The notes under the pieces were generated by a model that was not told where the DNA came from, did not search any database, and saw only the letters and a list, made by a program, of their open reading frames with translations. The position numbers and the translations under genes were made by a program. Shown piece by piece: positions 10,526 through 21,320 of a stretch of DNA of 64,000 nucleotides. How positions within the stretch are numbered: position 1 is the first letter of the stretch; every line of letters starts with the position of its first letter. The stretch spans positions 7,750,001 through 7,814,000 of the forward strand of contig JAZBRS010000077.1 in the NCBI GenBank assembly GCA_037176725.1. Direction: 5' to 3'. The stretch is from Posidonia oceanica. Taxonomy: Eukaryota > Streptophyta > Magnoliopsida > Alismatales > Posidoniaceae.

Positions 10526-11409
10526 TGTAGCGATCCTCGACGTTCGCGATCGTCCATGCATGCTGCCCAGAGCTCGCATGCACCGATCGGAATCAGGTTC
10601 ACTGTTAGCAGGTGGTCCGAGGAGGAAACTCAACTCAAAACACCAAAAACAGAGGTGAAAAGCCAAGGGAAAAAGAAAGAAAAGGGAGTCACCACCATGT
10701 CTATTAAGTCGGGAGACAAGGAAAACCGAGGAAATGCATGAAAAACATGCAAAACCACACAAAAAGATGCAATGCAATGCAATGCTATGCAAAGAAGATG
10801 ACTTGTGCCAAAGACGAGGGCAAAATGGTCATTACGGGCCAGAGAAAGGGTAGGAACTCCTGTTACGTGCGGGGAAGGTATAAGACACCCCCGACACGCC
10901 CGAAAAGTCAGTCTTTCTAGGCTAACTCGCTTGCATATGTCGGATATCGGCAATCGCTTGCCTTTGCTATACAGCCGTAGGCGATAGATGCCATGCTATG
11001 CTTTGCATGTTTTAACTGCTTAAAGTGCCTAAATGCCATGTATGGAAATTAAACGTGCTATCTATCTGCTCAGCAGCACTGCCAGTGTTCCGAACCTGGC
11101 GGACCTTGGTTCGTAAGAACTCTAGGCAGTAAGCATCACTGCCCTAATGCAAATGCAGGCGATAAAGCAAAACTACGAGGAAAACCATGCAATGCAAGCG
11201 GCATGCGAGGGATAAAGCAAAAGCGGGTGTGAGGCTAAAACCGTGGGAAAGCATGCAAGGCGAGGCACAAAACCAAAACAGGGTCCCAACAACATGCATG
11301 GGTGTCGTAGGCATGTACCGGGACCAACGAAATGCAAGGGGCGGCGATCAAAACGGATTCGACGCTTAAAACGGAGGTGCAACTTACTACAAGTGTTGGA
11401 CGAAGCTAT
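10526..11409 (-). mobile_element. Truncated 5' LTR of element B
   Basis: The left edge TGTAGCGATCC matches the LTR termini of A and G (TGTAGTAATCC as reverse complement at 6229 and 48342). Homology to those LTRs continues through the poly-GCATG and tandem-repeat part to the last hairpin-block remnant (GTTGGACG near 11396). It ends where element D begins; the remaining 2.5 kb or so is not found to the right within this window. Confidence 0.8.
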
Positions 11410-11620
11410 TATAGATATCCCGTTTTGGCACTCCCTTCATGTTAGTATAGTCTCTTGTATTAGGTCGCTCTTAGAAGCCCTCTACCCAATCCATAATGTC
11501 TCACTCAAGCCAAATGTTCCTCTCAAGTCCAAAATGCTATCCTTATCTAAGCCCCAAATGTCGGCAACCTGAGTGTTCTTCATGTCCTGACCAAATTTGG
11601 AAGTTGAACTGACTGAGGGT

Positions 11621-11931
11621 GTTGTCCGCTAGCTTCTCAGTGTACAACGTTGGTGCTAGTTCTCCAGTGGCTAACATTAGCCGCTAGTTTTCCAACGTCC
11701 AACGTGGGACCCAGTCAGCCCAAAGCTTTCCTTTTTTGGTCTAATCCAAAAATCGTTTTTTGCCTTCTTTGGAACCTGTTGACCAATCAAAGCCATCAAA
11801 GCTGAGTTTAAACACACTTAATGACTCCTTAATTAGAGAATCTTCTCTGATCCTGGCAGTTATGCCTCGGAGGTCGTTATACGCTGGGACTCCTACTTAT
11901 AACATTATACACTGGTTTTCTAGCGTATAAC
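11621..11931. promoter_or_regulatory. Hairpin modules upstream of the LTR D promoter
   Basis: A decayed triple block (11621-11705; arms GTTGTCCGC, GTACAAC, GTTGGTGC, GGCTAAC, ATTAGCCGC, ACGTCCAAC) and a twin block (11876-11931; GTTATACGC-N11-CTTATAAC and ATTATACAC-N10-GCGTATAAC). The twin ends 65 bp before the TATA box. The arms follow the rule RTTNNNCGC...GCGTNNAAC. Confidence 0.75.
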
Positions 11932-11995
11932 ACTTCTGAAATAGGAAATTCTGCTGACTTGGCATTTGTGTCCTTTTTTGTTCCTCCCCTGCTTC

Positions 11996-12003
11996 TATAA
12001 AAG
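11996..12003 (+). promoter_or_regulatory. TATA box of LTR D
   Basis: TATAAAAG inside CTTCTATAAAAGCAAGAG, at the expected place in the LTR; transcription should begin some 30 bp downstream, before the GGTTCAGGGCC stretch. The position corresponds to the TATAAATAGACCCC of LTR E. Confidence 0.7.
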
Positions 12004-12704
12004 CAAGAGTACCCCCACAGGGTTCAGGGCCAGATTTTTTGGAACTCACATACTCTCTTGAGATTAAGAAAATCTTAGAGAAGTGAGGTCCTTGAGAATT
12101 GAAAGAGAGAAGAGAGATTTTGAAAGGCGGAGAGTCTTCGAAAAGCTTGAGTGTCCCTTTGTCGTTGTTGGCTTCATGTCAACACAGTTTGCACCTTGTG
12201 CATAGATAAAGAGGACTCTATTTCATTATTTTCTTTTCATTTCTGATATCACATGTTTAATTCCATAGCATAATCAAACATTTCATTTTGAGTTCATATT
12301 TTGTTGTAGATAAGCATACATCTCTATTAGTTGCAACCGAGGGGATCAAACCCCTCAGGTACGTATTTCATTACGCTTTTTTTATTTTCTTTTCTACTTA
12401 TTCTGGATAAGTTACTACACATATTGATCCATCTTTGTATTGTTTTGTTTCTTTTGCTTTGCTAACGCTTGTCATAGAGGAAGAAAGAAGAAAGAAGAAA
12501 GAGCTCACCAAGCACGGGCACCCGCAACCACATCACATCTCCCCAAGGCGTCTCGAGGGCCGGCGAAAGCGAACTGAGAGTGGCGATCACACCAATTCCA
12601 TCACACGTGGAGTGACGGAGTTGAATACCAAAATGGGACCCCGAGAAAGAGCAAATAAAAAGCAAAACAAGCCTCTCCTCTCCCAAAACCCCATATCCAC
12701 AGTC

Positions 12705-12722
12705 TGGCGATCACGGTGGGAC
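12705..12722 (+). other. PBS-like site of element D
   Basis: TGGCGATCACGGTGGGAC. The same sequence with one change occurs in E at 39931 (TGGCAATCACGGTGGGAC). A shorter copy, TGGCGATCACA, lies about 130 bp upstream at 12575. The 3' half (TCCCACCGTG...CGCCA when reversed) resembles a tRNA T-stem/acceptor end, possibly tRNA-Arg; unverified. Confidence 0.55.
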
Positions 12723-12745
12723 GGCTAAAAGTACCCCCGTGCAAG

Positions 12746-13891
12746 GTGAGTAAGCCTTTCTTTCTTCTTCCTCCTCTATTATTGACATTCTTGGTTTAGT
12801 TTTAATTTCTTAATTTTTTCCATAAGTTTTAAGGTAGCGGTGAAATTCCTCGTAGTGTTTTGAGGCGCCGTGACCCTTTTTGTTTTTTCTTCTACGTCCA
12901 AATAACTGAAATCACCTCCCCCTTGTCTCTGGATTCTCGGGAGTGGAGGTGGTTTGTAAAAGTAATTGTTTTTCTGAAAAAAACTCTGTCAATATGTTAT
13001 ATGCATGATCTGGTGCGTCTAACATTAGATGCTGCAATATCCGTGTCTAACGACTACTGAACAGAGACCTTTCTATTTTAGATTTTTTCTTAGCTTTCTT
13101 TTTATAACTGGCCCAAAGACTGAGGTGTGAGGTGATCGGCTTTGCCGTAAGGACCGGAACCTTATTTTCCTTTGGGTGCTTTACAAAAAAAAAAAAAAAA
13201 CCAAATAAAAATTGAATCTTTTTTTGAATGACTTGCATGGCCCTGTTTAGGGAACTAATTTGATTGTGTCTTTTCTTGGATTACACAAAGTAACCACTTG
13301 AATCCTAAGCATCTCTGTTGCAAAGGACTTAAGAGAGGTGTTTGTGTTGTCACTTGCTTTCACAAGGGGCACTCTTCTCTCCCTTGCTCCGTGTGGAAGT
13401 AAGTTAGAAACCCAAGTCTAGATTTGCATTCTTCCCCCCTTCGGTGATTTGTTTATTTTGTTGTTGTTGATACGTGAGTGACCCGATCAATTCCGAGTAC
13501 ACTGAGCTCTACCTCTATGGGATAGGAACCTAAGTGTATTCGGGCTCCCCCTAGCATCCTCAGGAGTTGAGGTAGGGGGTAGTACCAAAAAAAAAAAAAC
13601 AAAAAATATTCACCGATTTTGTGTGGAGCCCTAGAAATTCCAAAAAAAAAAACCATACCTAAGTCTTAAGGAACCCAGAGAGCTACAGCAAGTTTAAAGC
13701 ACTAATCTCAAAGTGAAAGCAAAAATTAAAACCTTAAATCACTATTTGAAAGTGTTTCTATGCAGTTCTCTGAAACAGGGCATTAGCCACTGAGATGTCT
13801 GCGTCTAACGTTGCACGCAGTAGGTTCTGCGTCTAACGCATTCTCTGTGTGGCTGTTATATTTTAACTCCTTTGTGTGATTTGTTTGGCAG
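12746..13891 (+). other. Candidate leader intron of element D
   Basis: CCCCCGTGCAAG|GTGAGTAAG is a strong donor and TTGTTTGGCAG|GGGAAG a good acceptor, giving a 1146-bp T-rich intron. Element E has the equivalent donor CCCCCGTGCTAT|GTAAGT and acceptor at a similar distance although the intron bodies differ, which supports it. The intron contains two hairpin blocks (12996-13051 and 13782-13838). Removal would bring the PBS region close to gag. Not tested against RNA. Confidence 0.5.
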
Positions 13892-14019
13892 GGGAAGACA
13901 TTGAAAAACCCAAAATAGTGACAGTATCAGCTAAGGGTAGCTCTGTTTATTTTTACTTCTTTTTTAGGAATCTGTATTAAAATTTCCCAAGTTCTTGTAA
14001 TTTCCTTTTCTTTGCACTT

Positions 14020-14175
14020 GTAATCCTTCAAAAAAAAAAAGGAGAAAAGCAAAAAAAAAGGAAAAGCAAAAAAAAAGAAAAGAAAAATCATCAAAAATCA
14101 GAAAAAGCAAAAAACAGAGAAGCCAAAAAAAAGAGAGAGAAAAGCTGAAAAGAAAAGAGAAGACGAGAAAAGAAC
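14020..14175 (+). promoter_or_regulatory. A-rich tract before gag (element D)
   Basis: About 150 bp of A-runs broken by G and GC dinucleotides (GGAAAAGCAAAAAAAAAG type) ending 100 bp before the gag ATG at 14277. Comparable tracts precede gag in E (41215-41308) and the PMD-like ORF in G. A twin hairpin (14185-14242) stands between the tract and the ATG. Confidence 0.6.
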
Positions 14176-14276
14176 TGGAGGAACGTTGAACGCGTAGTTT
14201 ACTGCGTCCAACGTTATACGCCGCCGTTTGAGGCGTATTACGCCCTGAAGCCAATTCCATCTCCAAAGCTGCAACA

Positions 14277-16170
14277 ATGATGAAGCAAATCCTTGAAGCT
14301 GAACAACCAGAAAGAGAGAGGTCAGACTCAATAAGTACCTCGGGAGAGGAGCCTACAATCTACCATCCGATCACCGAAGAAGCCTTGGATCCGGACTCGA
14401 TCTAGTACAAAGCCATGTACCAGTTCTTAAATGAAGAGACATCAACCCCAACGGGGCCATGTCAGAACAACCTCCAGCAGCCACTCCATCTTGGTGAAGG
14501 ACAACGAAGGCCAGTTGCGGACCATACCCCTGAAGATCTATACCAGGGACAAAATGGCAACCCACCGCCGGACACAAACCACCTAGGTCAGGGTACAGCG
14601 CTCAACGGAGCTTATCACTCAAGGGCCAACCCCTTGATTCAGGAACACAATTACATGCCATATGGCGAGTACAAGGAAGGAGTCTATCCAAGACATCATC
14701 TCCCAACCACCTACGGCAGGCAATCAGCCTCGGCCAGATCATCACCACCATCAGGCGTCTCCCCAGCGATACGAGCAGGTCGCACCTCAACACTTCTGCA
14801 ACAGCTACCTCCATCAGCAGCAGAACCATCAGTCCTTCAACTCACATGTCCCGACCCCATCAGCCAGGATAGCAAGTTTGGATGAGATGAGAAAAATGCT
14901 CAGTGCATTAGGGGTACATACCCAGGCTCCGGCAAACTTTGATATGAGCCGGTTTCCCCCGTTCAGATTACCTCTGGGCTTCAAGTACCCGAAGACTCCC
15001 AAATTCAACGGAACCACTAACCCACTCAGTCACCTAGTGCAGTTCCAAATGGAGTCAACCCCCTACTTCCATGATTTGGGGCTTGTGGTACACCTGTTCT
15101 TCTACTCACTCGAAGGAGAGCCCATGGATTGGTTTCTCACTCTCTCCAAGGAAGACCTCAGCAGCTTAGATAAAATCAGAGAGAGCTTCCTCACAAAATA
15201 CCAGCACAATATAGACCCCAAGCCAACCTTCCACGACCTAAGCAAGGAGGTCATGAAGCAAGGCGAAAGCTGGGTGACATTCGCCAACAGATGGTGGGAA
15301 ATGGTGGCCAGATCAGGGCTGACCATTCCAAAGAGACAAGTGGTCCAGACCCTCATTGCAAACACTACTAGACCAATGAAGAAGGGACTCGTGAATGCTT
15401 ACTGTCCCAATGTGACGGCCTTATATGAAGTGGCAGCCTCTGTTAAAGAAAATCTGCATGAATTCATGGAGGAGCCAAAGAAGAGCCAAAAAGCACAGGT
15501 GGTAGAGGGAGTGACCGGAGTCGTCAACAAGATAGGCCCCACACCTAGGCCATTCGAACAAAGGGCTATACTAGCTTTATAGCAGCCAACCTGGAGCCAC
15601 CCTCCTCCCCAGCAACAGCAAGCATGGAGCCACCCTCCTCCTCAGCAACAGCCAACCTGGAACCACCCTCCTCCTCAGCAACAGCAAGCATGGAGCCGCC
15701 CTCCTCAGCAACAGCAGGCATGGAATAACCTTCCTCCTCAGCAACAAATCCACCCTATGTGGAATGCTCCCCGGCAGCAATGGACTAGGGGCAATCAAAA
15801 TGGCCAAGCCAACAAGAGAAATCCCCCCAACAACACTGGGAACGGGAGCGGTTATCACAATGTTCCCCCTCCATTGCCACGCAAAAAGGGAAGAAGAGAC
15901 CACTACCCTCCTCTACCAATCACACTGGCAGATATGTTCATAGAGCTAGAGGATGCAAAAGCAATCGAACTCCCACCAGTCAGGCCTGAATTGCTAAATT
16001 GTGATCGGAGCAAATACTGTCCGTTCCATAGGGTACATGGTCACGACATCAATGACTATTGGACCTTCAGAGACATAGTCTATGACATGGTAGAGGCAGA
16101 TGTGTTTGAATGGGATGTCCTGGTCAAAAGAGTCAAACAGAGAAAGCAGACAGGGACGTCTCAACAGGTC
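14277..16170 (+). pseudogene. Element D gag
   Basis: The start is ATGATGAAGCAAATCC at 14277, the first ATG after the A-rich tract. The frame has a TAG near 14403, a frameshift near 14650, and a stop at 15582. The gag core at 14880-15450 shows FKYPKTPKFNGTTNPLSHL, YSLEGEPMDWFLTLS and IRESFLTKYQHNI, then FANRWWEMVARS, all typical of plant Ty3 gag. From 15583 to 15745 a tandem repeat encodes QQQ..WSHPPP-like units. A zinc-knuckle-like motif, CPFHRVHGHDINDYWTFRDI (about 16018), has Tyr in place of the last Cys. Gag is the structural protein of the virus-like particle. Confidence 0.85.
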
Positions 16171-17385
16171 TACAGCGACCCTCTCCCCAAGCACCAAGTC
16201 ATGGCATTCCAGGATGAACAGCTCCCTAATCCACTAACATCAAAGGACTGGGATAACCATGTCATACCAGAAGAAGATTGGGACAGCCAAGCTGAGAATT
16301 GGGGAATAATCTCAGATGATGATTGGGGTAGTGAGGCAGATGAGGAACTAATAGTGATGGAGCTCCTTAGCCAGTTCAACCTCACAGCAGTAGTGGAGGA
16401 ACCACAAGAAGATATAGAGGAAGAAAGCCAAGTTCAAAAAGCCAATCAGCAATTTGAACGGGAAAATATAGTCTTCAAAGATTCAAAGCTTCCGCCCGCA
16501 CATAAGCAAGAGCTGCCGCTTGTCATCATAGTGGGTATCAATGATCATGTGCTGCAAGGAGTATTGGTTGACACTTGAGCAAGCCGAAGCCTCAGTTCTC
16601 TCTCCACACTCCGGAGCTTAGGGCTGAATGAGGGTGAGCTAGATAGAACTCCCTTTATGTGCACCGGGTTTGATCAAAAGGAGAAATTGGCACTGGGGAC
16701 AATGCCCATGGAAATCACAGTCGGTCCTTTGACCAGTATCACTTCGGTGATCATTATGAAGGAGGAAGTCCTGGAGGCACTCATCCTAGGGAAGTCTTGG
16801 CTAGTGGAGGTCGGGGCTATAGCATCTTCAGTTCATCAATTGCTAAAATTCAAATACCAAGGAGCGGTCGTCAGCATTCTAGCTAATCGACCAGGGATTC
16901 TATGCACATTCAAGATGCCCAAGCCACAAATTGCAACCCTTCGGGAAGAGGAGGAGTCACAACATCTGTCATGGAGAAAATCACCACTGTGGGATCCCAA
17001 GCTGCTGTTGCCACCAGTCTCCCCAATCTTCAGAGCAGCTAGGCCACCATCAAGTCAATTGCCGGCCCTCAACACTTCAGTACTCCGGAGCACTACTACT
17101 CCGTCATCCCCAATCTTCCGAGTGCCAACAGAGCAGCGAGCTAGGGCCACAAAGCCACCAGAGTTTAGCGGAGCTATACGGAGGCAATCCATCTTCACCT
17201 GGTCGCTCAAGAAGGGAGCATCCAATGACCCGTGCAAAGGAAATGAGGCTACTGCGCCCATCACTAGAGGAGGGAGGCTGTCGAACCGAATCGTACCACC
17301 AGTAGAGCAAATAGAGCCGGTCAGACCAGAAGTAGGACCTAGGTCGGCGGAATATGACATCCTTGAGCAATTAAAGAAGACGTAG
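16171..17385 (+). pseudogene. Element D first retropepsin-like domain (PR1) and linker
   Basis: An acidic linker (EEDWDSQAENWGIISDDDWG region, 16270-16350) leads to an aspartic protease-like domain. VIIVGINDHVLQGVLVDT precedes a TGA at 16576-16578, directly followed by ASRSL, so the active-site motif DT-x-AS is interrupted at the glycine position. Downstream MCTGFDQKE looks like the flap and LILGKSWLV (about 16780) like the second conserved hydrophobic-G segment. A Pro/Ser-rich stretch follows to 17385. Retropepsin cleaves the gag-pol polyprotein. This domain is distinct from, and upstream of, a second one; see findings. Confidence 0.7.
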
Positions 17386-18546
17386 GCCAGGATCTCGATC
17401 TATGACCTCATAAACAACTCAAGTCAACACCGGAAAGCTCTGCAAGAAGTGCTAGAGAGGGCCCAAGTTGCCCCAGATATGCCAGTGGAGGAACTCCATA
17501 TTATAGCTACAGTGGCCTTTGTAGAGCCTATCATTACCTTTGCTGATAGCGAGTTGGCACCAATAGAGAGGAGAAAGGCACCATTGAATGTAACCATTTC
17601 TATAAACAATCACTTAATTTCTGAAGTGCTCATAAATACTGGTGCATCAATGAACATTTGCTCGTTAAATACAATACGAGCCTTGGGCGTAAATGAGGCT
17701 TCCTTAACCCCCATTGATATGACAATTGCCGGGTATGATGACAGCAAAAGAAAAGCACATGGCAAGTGGACCACAAAGATAGGGATAGGACCAGCTTAGG
17801 TTCTAACCCAACTAATCATCATAGACATAAATGTCCCATATCAGATCATCCTGGGGAAACAATGGCTGGACAGTCTAAAAGGAGTATCATCTCCTCGGCA
17901 CCAATGCTTGAAATTCCCTCACGATGGGAAAATCATCAAGATAGCAGGGGACATACCAGGCCAAGAAGCAGAGGCAAATGTGATATACCTGTCACACCAG
18001 TTCAGTGTGCGAGAGAAGCTGACCCGTGCCGAAAAGGGCAAGAATGTAGTATCTATGGTCGAGCTAAGAGACAAGTGGGCCAGGCCTAGGTTATTTCACA
18101 AGAAGAAGGAACCTTCAAAAAGCAGAAGACCCTCCATGAATGTGGGATGGGAGATCATGAGGAGAATTGGCTACAAGGAAGGCCAGGACTTAGGCCCAGA
18201 AGGAAAGGAAATGAAGGAGCCAGTAAAGGCCTATGACAGAGAAGGAAGGGGAGGACTCGGTTTTGACCAGTTCCCCGACGGACGACCATTACAGTGGAAT
18301 CTACAAGGACATTTTACCAGTGTAGGGATATTCGACCCGAATTCATCCCCCTTGGGAAATATTATTTTGGCGCAATCAACCAAACACACTCTCCAAAGTG
18401 CAGAGGACACAGCCGACATAAACATTTCTGGCTTATTCCAAACACTTGAATTGCCAGCAGAGCATCACGAAGATCAGACTGCAAGGGAGTTGACAGCAGA
18501 GCCTCACGAAGGCCAGACTGTAGCAGCAGAGCCTCACGAAGGTTAG
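17386..18546 (+). pseudogene. Element D second retropepsin-like domain (PR2) with G-patch
   Basis: After YDILEQLKKT and a TAG, the frame continues with a segment found before protease in Ogre-type elements (ISIYDLINNSSQHRKALQEVL, then ITFADSELAPIE). The active-site region reads VLINTGASMNICSLN near 17630, with Asn where the catalytic Asp is expected. A TAG at 17797 splits the domain; IILGKQWLD follows near 17850. At about 18136-18266 a G-patch is recognisable: GWEIMRRIGYKEGQDLG...GRGGLGF. G-patches are RNA-binding glycine-rich motifs, also known after protease in some betaretroviruses and in plant gypsy polyproteins. The frame ends with a TAG at 18544, within direct repeats coding AEPHEGQT. 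Confidence 0.75.
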
Positions 18547-19600
18547 ACTGCAGAAGAGTTGCCAGCAGAGCCTCATGAAGGTCAGACTGCAACATCGCCA
18601 CCACCACTGTTAGGCGCACCGGCCCCCGAACCTCCGGATCGGCCACCTCTTTCTTCTTCTCCCTCTTCTTCCGGCACCGCCACTCCCGAACCTCCGGATC
18701 GGCCACCTCTTTCTTCTTCTTCCGGCACCGCCGCTTCCAAGCCTCCGACTCCTCTAGCTATGAACATCTCTTCCTCTTTGGAGCAAAGGCTAGGGCAAAC
18801 TCTACGCAAGTCACAACGACTCGTAGACAGGGTCTACCGCCTCACGACTGATCTCTCTGAAGGTCTGCAGCCTCAGAGACCTGATGTTGACCCCGATCCA
18901 GGGGCCGACCATGAGCTTCTCGAAGATGATGGGAACGTCGACCATGACGAGCCTGCCTAGAAAGGCTCCTACCTCTACTGATGGAGGTAACTCTAGGGGC
19001 ATCCCCCTAGATGCTGTAAATAAAACTTTGTTTACTTCTGCATTGTTTTCATTTCCTAGGAATAAAAGTAATTTGCTTTCTATTTTCAATAAGGGAGAGG
19101 ATCACCATGTTAGTTCTAGCAGCTCACGGTCAACTTCGACCACCGCTTCCAAAACTGTGCGCGTGTGTCAATACACGGAGGCATTGCCTCAGGAGCTGGC
19201 TACTGCTAACATGGTCTTCCTAGTAGAAGAATTTGATCGGTTTGGGAAATGTGCAGGAATAGAAGCATATGAGCTGGTTAGCTACAGTGATGAGGAAGAA
19301 GATCAAGAGGCCGACTCAGACCTCCTTAAGCACCTCATGGACAAATATGATGAGCAAACCAAGGTAGCTGAAGAAGAGACCGTGGAGATCAACCTGGGAA
19401 CCGTCGAAGAGCCAAAACCAATACTCATAAGTGCAAGTTTAAGCCCAAAAGAGCGGGAGGAAATGGTCCAAATCTTGAAAGAATTTGTGGATGTGCTGGT
19501 CTTCAAGTACGAGGATATGCCTGGTCTACAATCAGTCCTAGTGGAACACCTGCTTCCACTAAACTCTGGAACCAAACCCGTCAAGCAGAAGCTAAGACTG
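18547..19600 (+). pseudogene. Element D linker between G-patch and RT
   Basis: Low-complexity coding region. Two near-identical stretches coding PEPPDRPPLSSS (18625-18725) follow the AEPHEGQT repeats. A frameshift near 18900-18960 leads to an acidic frame (SYSDEEEDQEADSDLLKHL) and then to the N-terminal edge of RT, VEINLGTVEEPKPILISASL and EYEDMPGL-like KYEDMPGLQ. A 28-bp or so pyrimidine-rich insertion at 19604-19634 shifts the frame just before the RT. Ogre elements are known to have an intron in about this place, but I could not define one. Confidence 0.6.
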
Positions 19601-20453
19601 GCAAGCTCTGGTCTTCTCCCTCTTCTTCCTAAGGCCGGAACTCGCCCTCAAAGTCAAAGAAGAAATTGGCAAGCTCCATAAAGCGAAATTCATCAGGGTG
19701 GTTGTATACCTTAGTTGGGTCTCAAATATAGTACTAGTGGCCAAAAAGGATGGGAAGGTTCGGGTTTGCATTGACTATCGCAACCTCAACGCCGCCTGTC
19801 CCAAAGATGACTTCCCTTTGCCACATATTGACTTGCTAGTGGACAATACAGCAAGATTTGAGATGCTATCTTTCATAGATGGTTTCTCCGGTTACGATCA
19901 GATTAAGCTAGCAAAGGAGGACCAAGAGAAGACGTCGTTCATCACACCATGGGGGACATACTGCTATGTAGTCATGCCATTCAGTCTCAAGAACGCCGGC
20001 ACAACATATCAGAGAGCGATGATGGCCATCTTCCACGACATGATGCATGATTGCATGGAGGTGTATGTTGATGATATCTTGGTCAAATCAAGAACAAGGG
20101 AGGCACACTTTGAAGCACTAAGAAGGGTACTGAGCAGAGCAAGGCAATATCAGTTGAAAATGAACCCAAAGAAATGCATGTTTGGGGTAACTACCGGGAA
20201 GCTACTGGGCTTCATCATTAGCAAGAGAGGAATCGAGGTGGACCCACAGAAGGCTAGAGCAATAGCACCGATGCCTCCACCCCAAAACATCAAGGAGCTC
20301 AGAGGACTTATCAGCCGCTTATAGTTCATCAAGAGGTTCATCTCACAGCACGTAGATCGATGTAAGCTATTTTATGAGTTACTGAAAGAAGGGAGGGAAT
20401 TCACTTGGGATGAGAAATGCCAGAAAGCTTTTGATGAACTCAAAGCATACCTC
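19400..20453 (+). pseudogene. Element D reverse transcriptase
   Basis: The core frame 19698-20324 has all main RT blocks in order: VLVAKKDGKVRVCIDYRNLN, FPLPHIDLLVDN, LSFIDGFSGYDQI, TSFITPWGTYCYVVMPFSL-like block, NAGTTYQRAMMAIF, and the catalytic YVDD within VYVDDILVKS at 20065. The connection follows after a TAG at 20322. The catalytic YVDD is intact, but the frame is cut from its N-terminal part by the shift at 19604-19634, so the copy is not functional as written. RT copies element RNA into cDNA in the particle. Confidence 0.92.
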
Positions 20454-21320
20454 ATGAACCCCCTAGTCTTGTTAGCGCTTATGTCAGGGAAGCCTTTGCT
20501 ACTCTATATGGCAGTCACTACATCATCAATAGGGGTAGTGGTAGCTCAACATGATGATGATGGGAAGAAGGAAAAAGCTATCTACTATCTGAGTAGAACT
20601 TTCTTGGGTTATGAAGAGAAGTATACAGCTATAGAAAAGCACTGCTTGGCCTTGGTATGGGCATCTCAAAAGTTGAGACACTACTTCCTAGCCCATAAAG
20701 TCTATTACATCGCCAAAATGGACCCAATCAAATATATGTTCGAGAAGCCAGCCCTCTCTAGAAGATTGGCAAGGTGGCAACTCCTCCTCACTGAATTTGA
20801 CTTGCAATATGTGTCCCAAAAGGCGGTCAAGGGGCAAGCCATTGCAGATCACCTAGTAGAATTACCAATAGAAGATTATCCACCAGTCCGAACAGACTTC
20901 CCCGATGAGGAGATACTGGAAATACAAGCCACCGAGTCTCCCACTCGACAATGGACTCTCTACTTTGATGGAGCACTCAACAAACAAGGGGCAGGCATCG
21001 AAGTAGCACTTCTCACTCTAGAAGGAGTTTTCAATCCTCGAGCTGTACAGCTGAACTTCGCCGCAAATACCAACAATGTTGCAAAATACGAGGCCTTGAT
21101 CCTTGGATTACGCCTAGCACTGGAGCTAGGGGCAAAGCGGTTGAAACTCATCGGAGACTCCCAATTGGTTCTAAGACAAATTCTAAACAAGTATAGAACC
21201 CTCAACCCAAGGCTAGAAGAATACAAAGGCATTGCACGCCTCCTATTGCCGTAGTTTCAGCAAGTGGTGTATGTCCACACCCTCCGGAGTCATAACCTAC
21301 TAGCGGATGCTCTCGCTTCG
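20454..21320 (+). pseudogene. Element D dual RNase H (gypsy RNH plus second archaeal-type RNH)
   Basis: The first domain (LLLYMAVTTSSIGVVVAQ, AIYYLSRTFLGYEEKYTAIEK, ALVWASQKLRHYF) is the ordinary gypsy RNase H with a degenerate first Asp motif. About 110 residues later a second RNase H starts with RQWTLYFDGALNKQGAG, continues with TNNVAKYEALILGL and LKLIGDSQLVLRQ, and ends across a TAG with SHNLLADALASLAS. This second domain is the diagnostic of the Tat lineage. Its catalytic Glu motif reads AKYEA here, while G has AEYEA. It should remove the RNA template strand and the polypurine primer. Confidence 0.9.

Larger units (their letters stand above)
6235..11409 (-). mobile_element. Element B, 5' part (LTR remnant, leader, gag, start of PR)
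   Basis: Minus-strand member of the A/B/G family. Reading leftwards: truncated 5' LTR (11409-10526), PBS (10524-10506), leader, gag, and the beginning of the protease region, where element A is inserted at 6230. The 5' part of the LTR is missing because element D starts at 11410. B is therefore the host of two later insertions and probably the oldest element here. Confidence 0.8.
11410..12611 (+). mobile_element. 5' LTR of element D
   Basis: The start TATAGATATCCCGTTTTGG matches the starts of the E and F LTRs (TGTAGATATCCCATTTT) with TG changed to TA. The end is placed at ...ACACGTGGA, aligned with the ends of the E and F LTRs (...ACGTACATGGA). An alternative end is 12701 (TCCACA), just before the PBS-like site. 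The U5 part keeps a GAGGGGATCAAACCCCTC hairpin near 12340, the counterpart of GCGGGGAACAACCCCCGG in E. Confidence 0.7.

Noticed and set aside
19604..19634. Ogre-type intron between protease and RT in D
   Set aside because: An acceptor-like TTCTTCCTAAG is present, but I could not find a donor that joins the frames; left as a frameshifting insertion.
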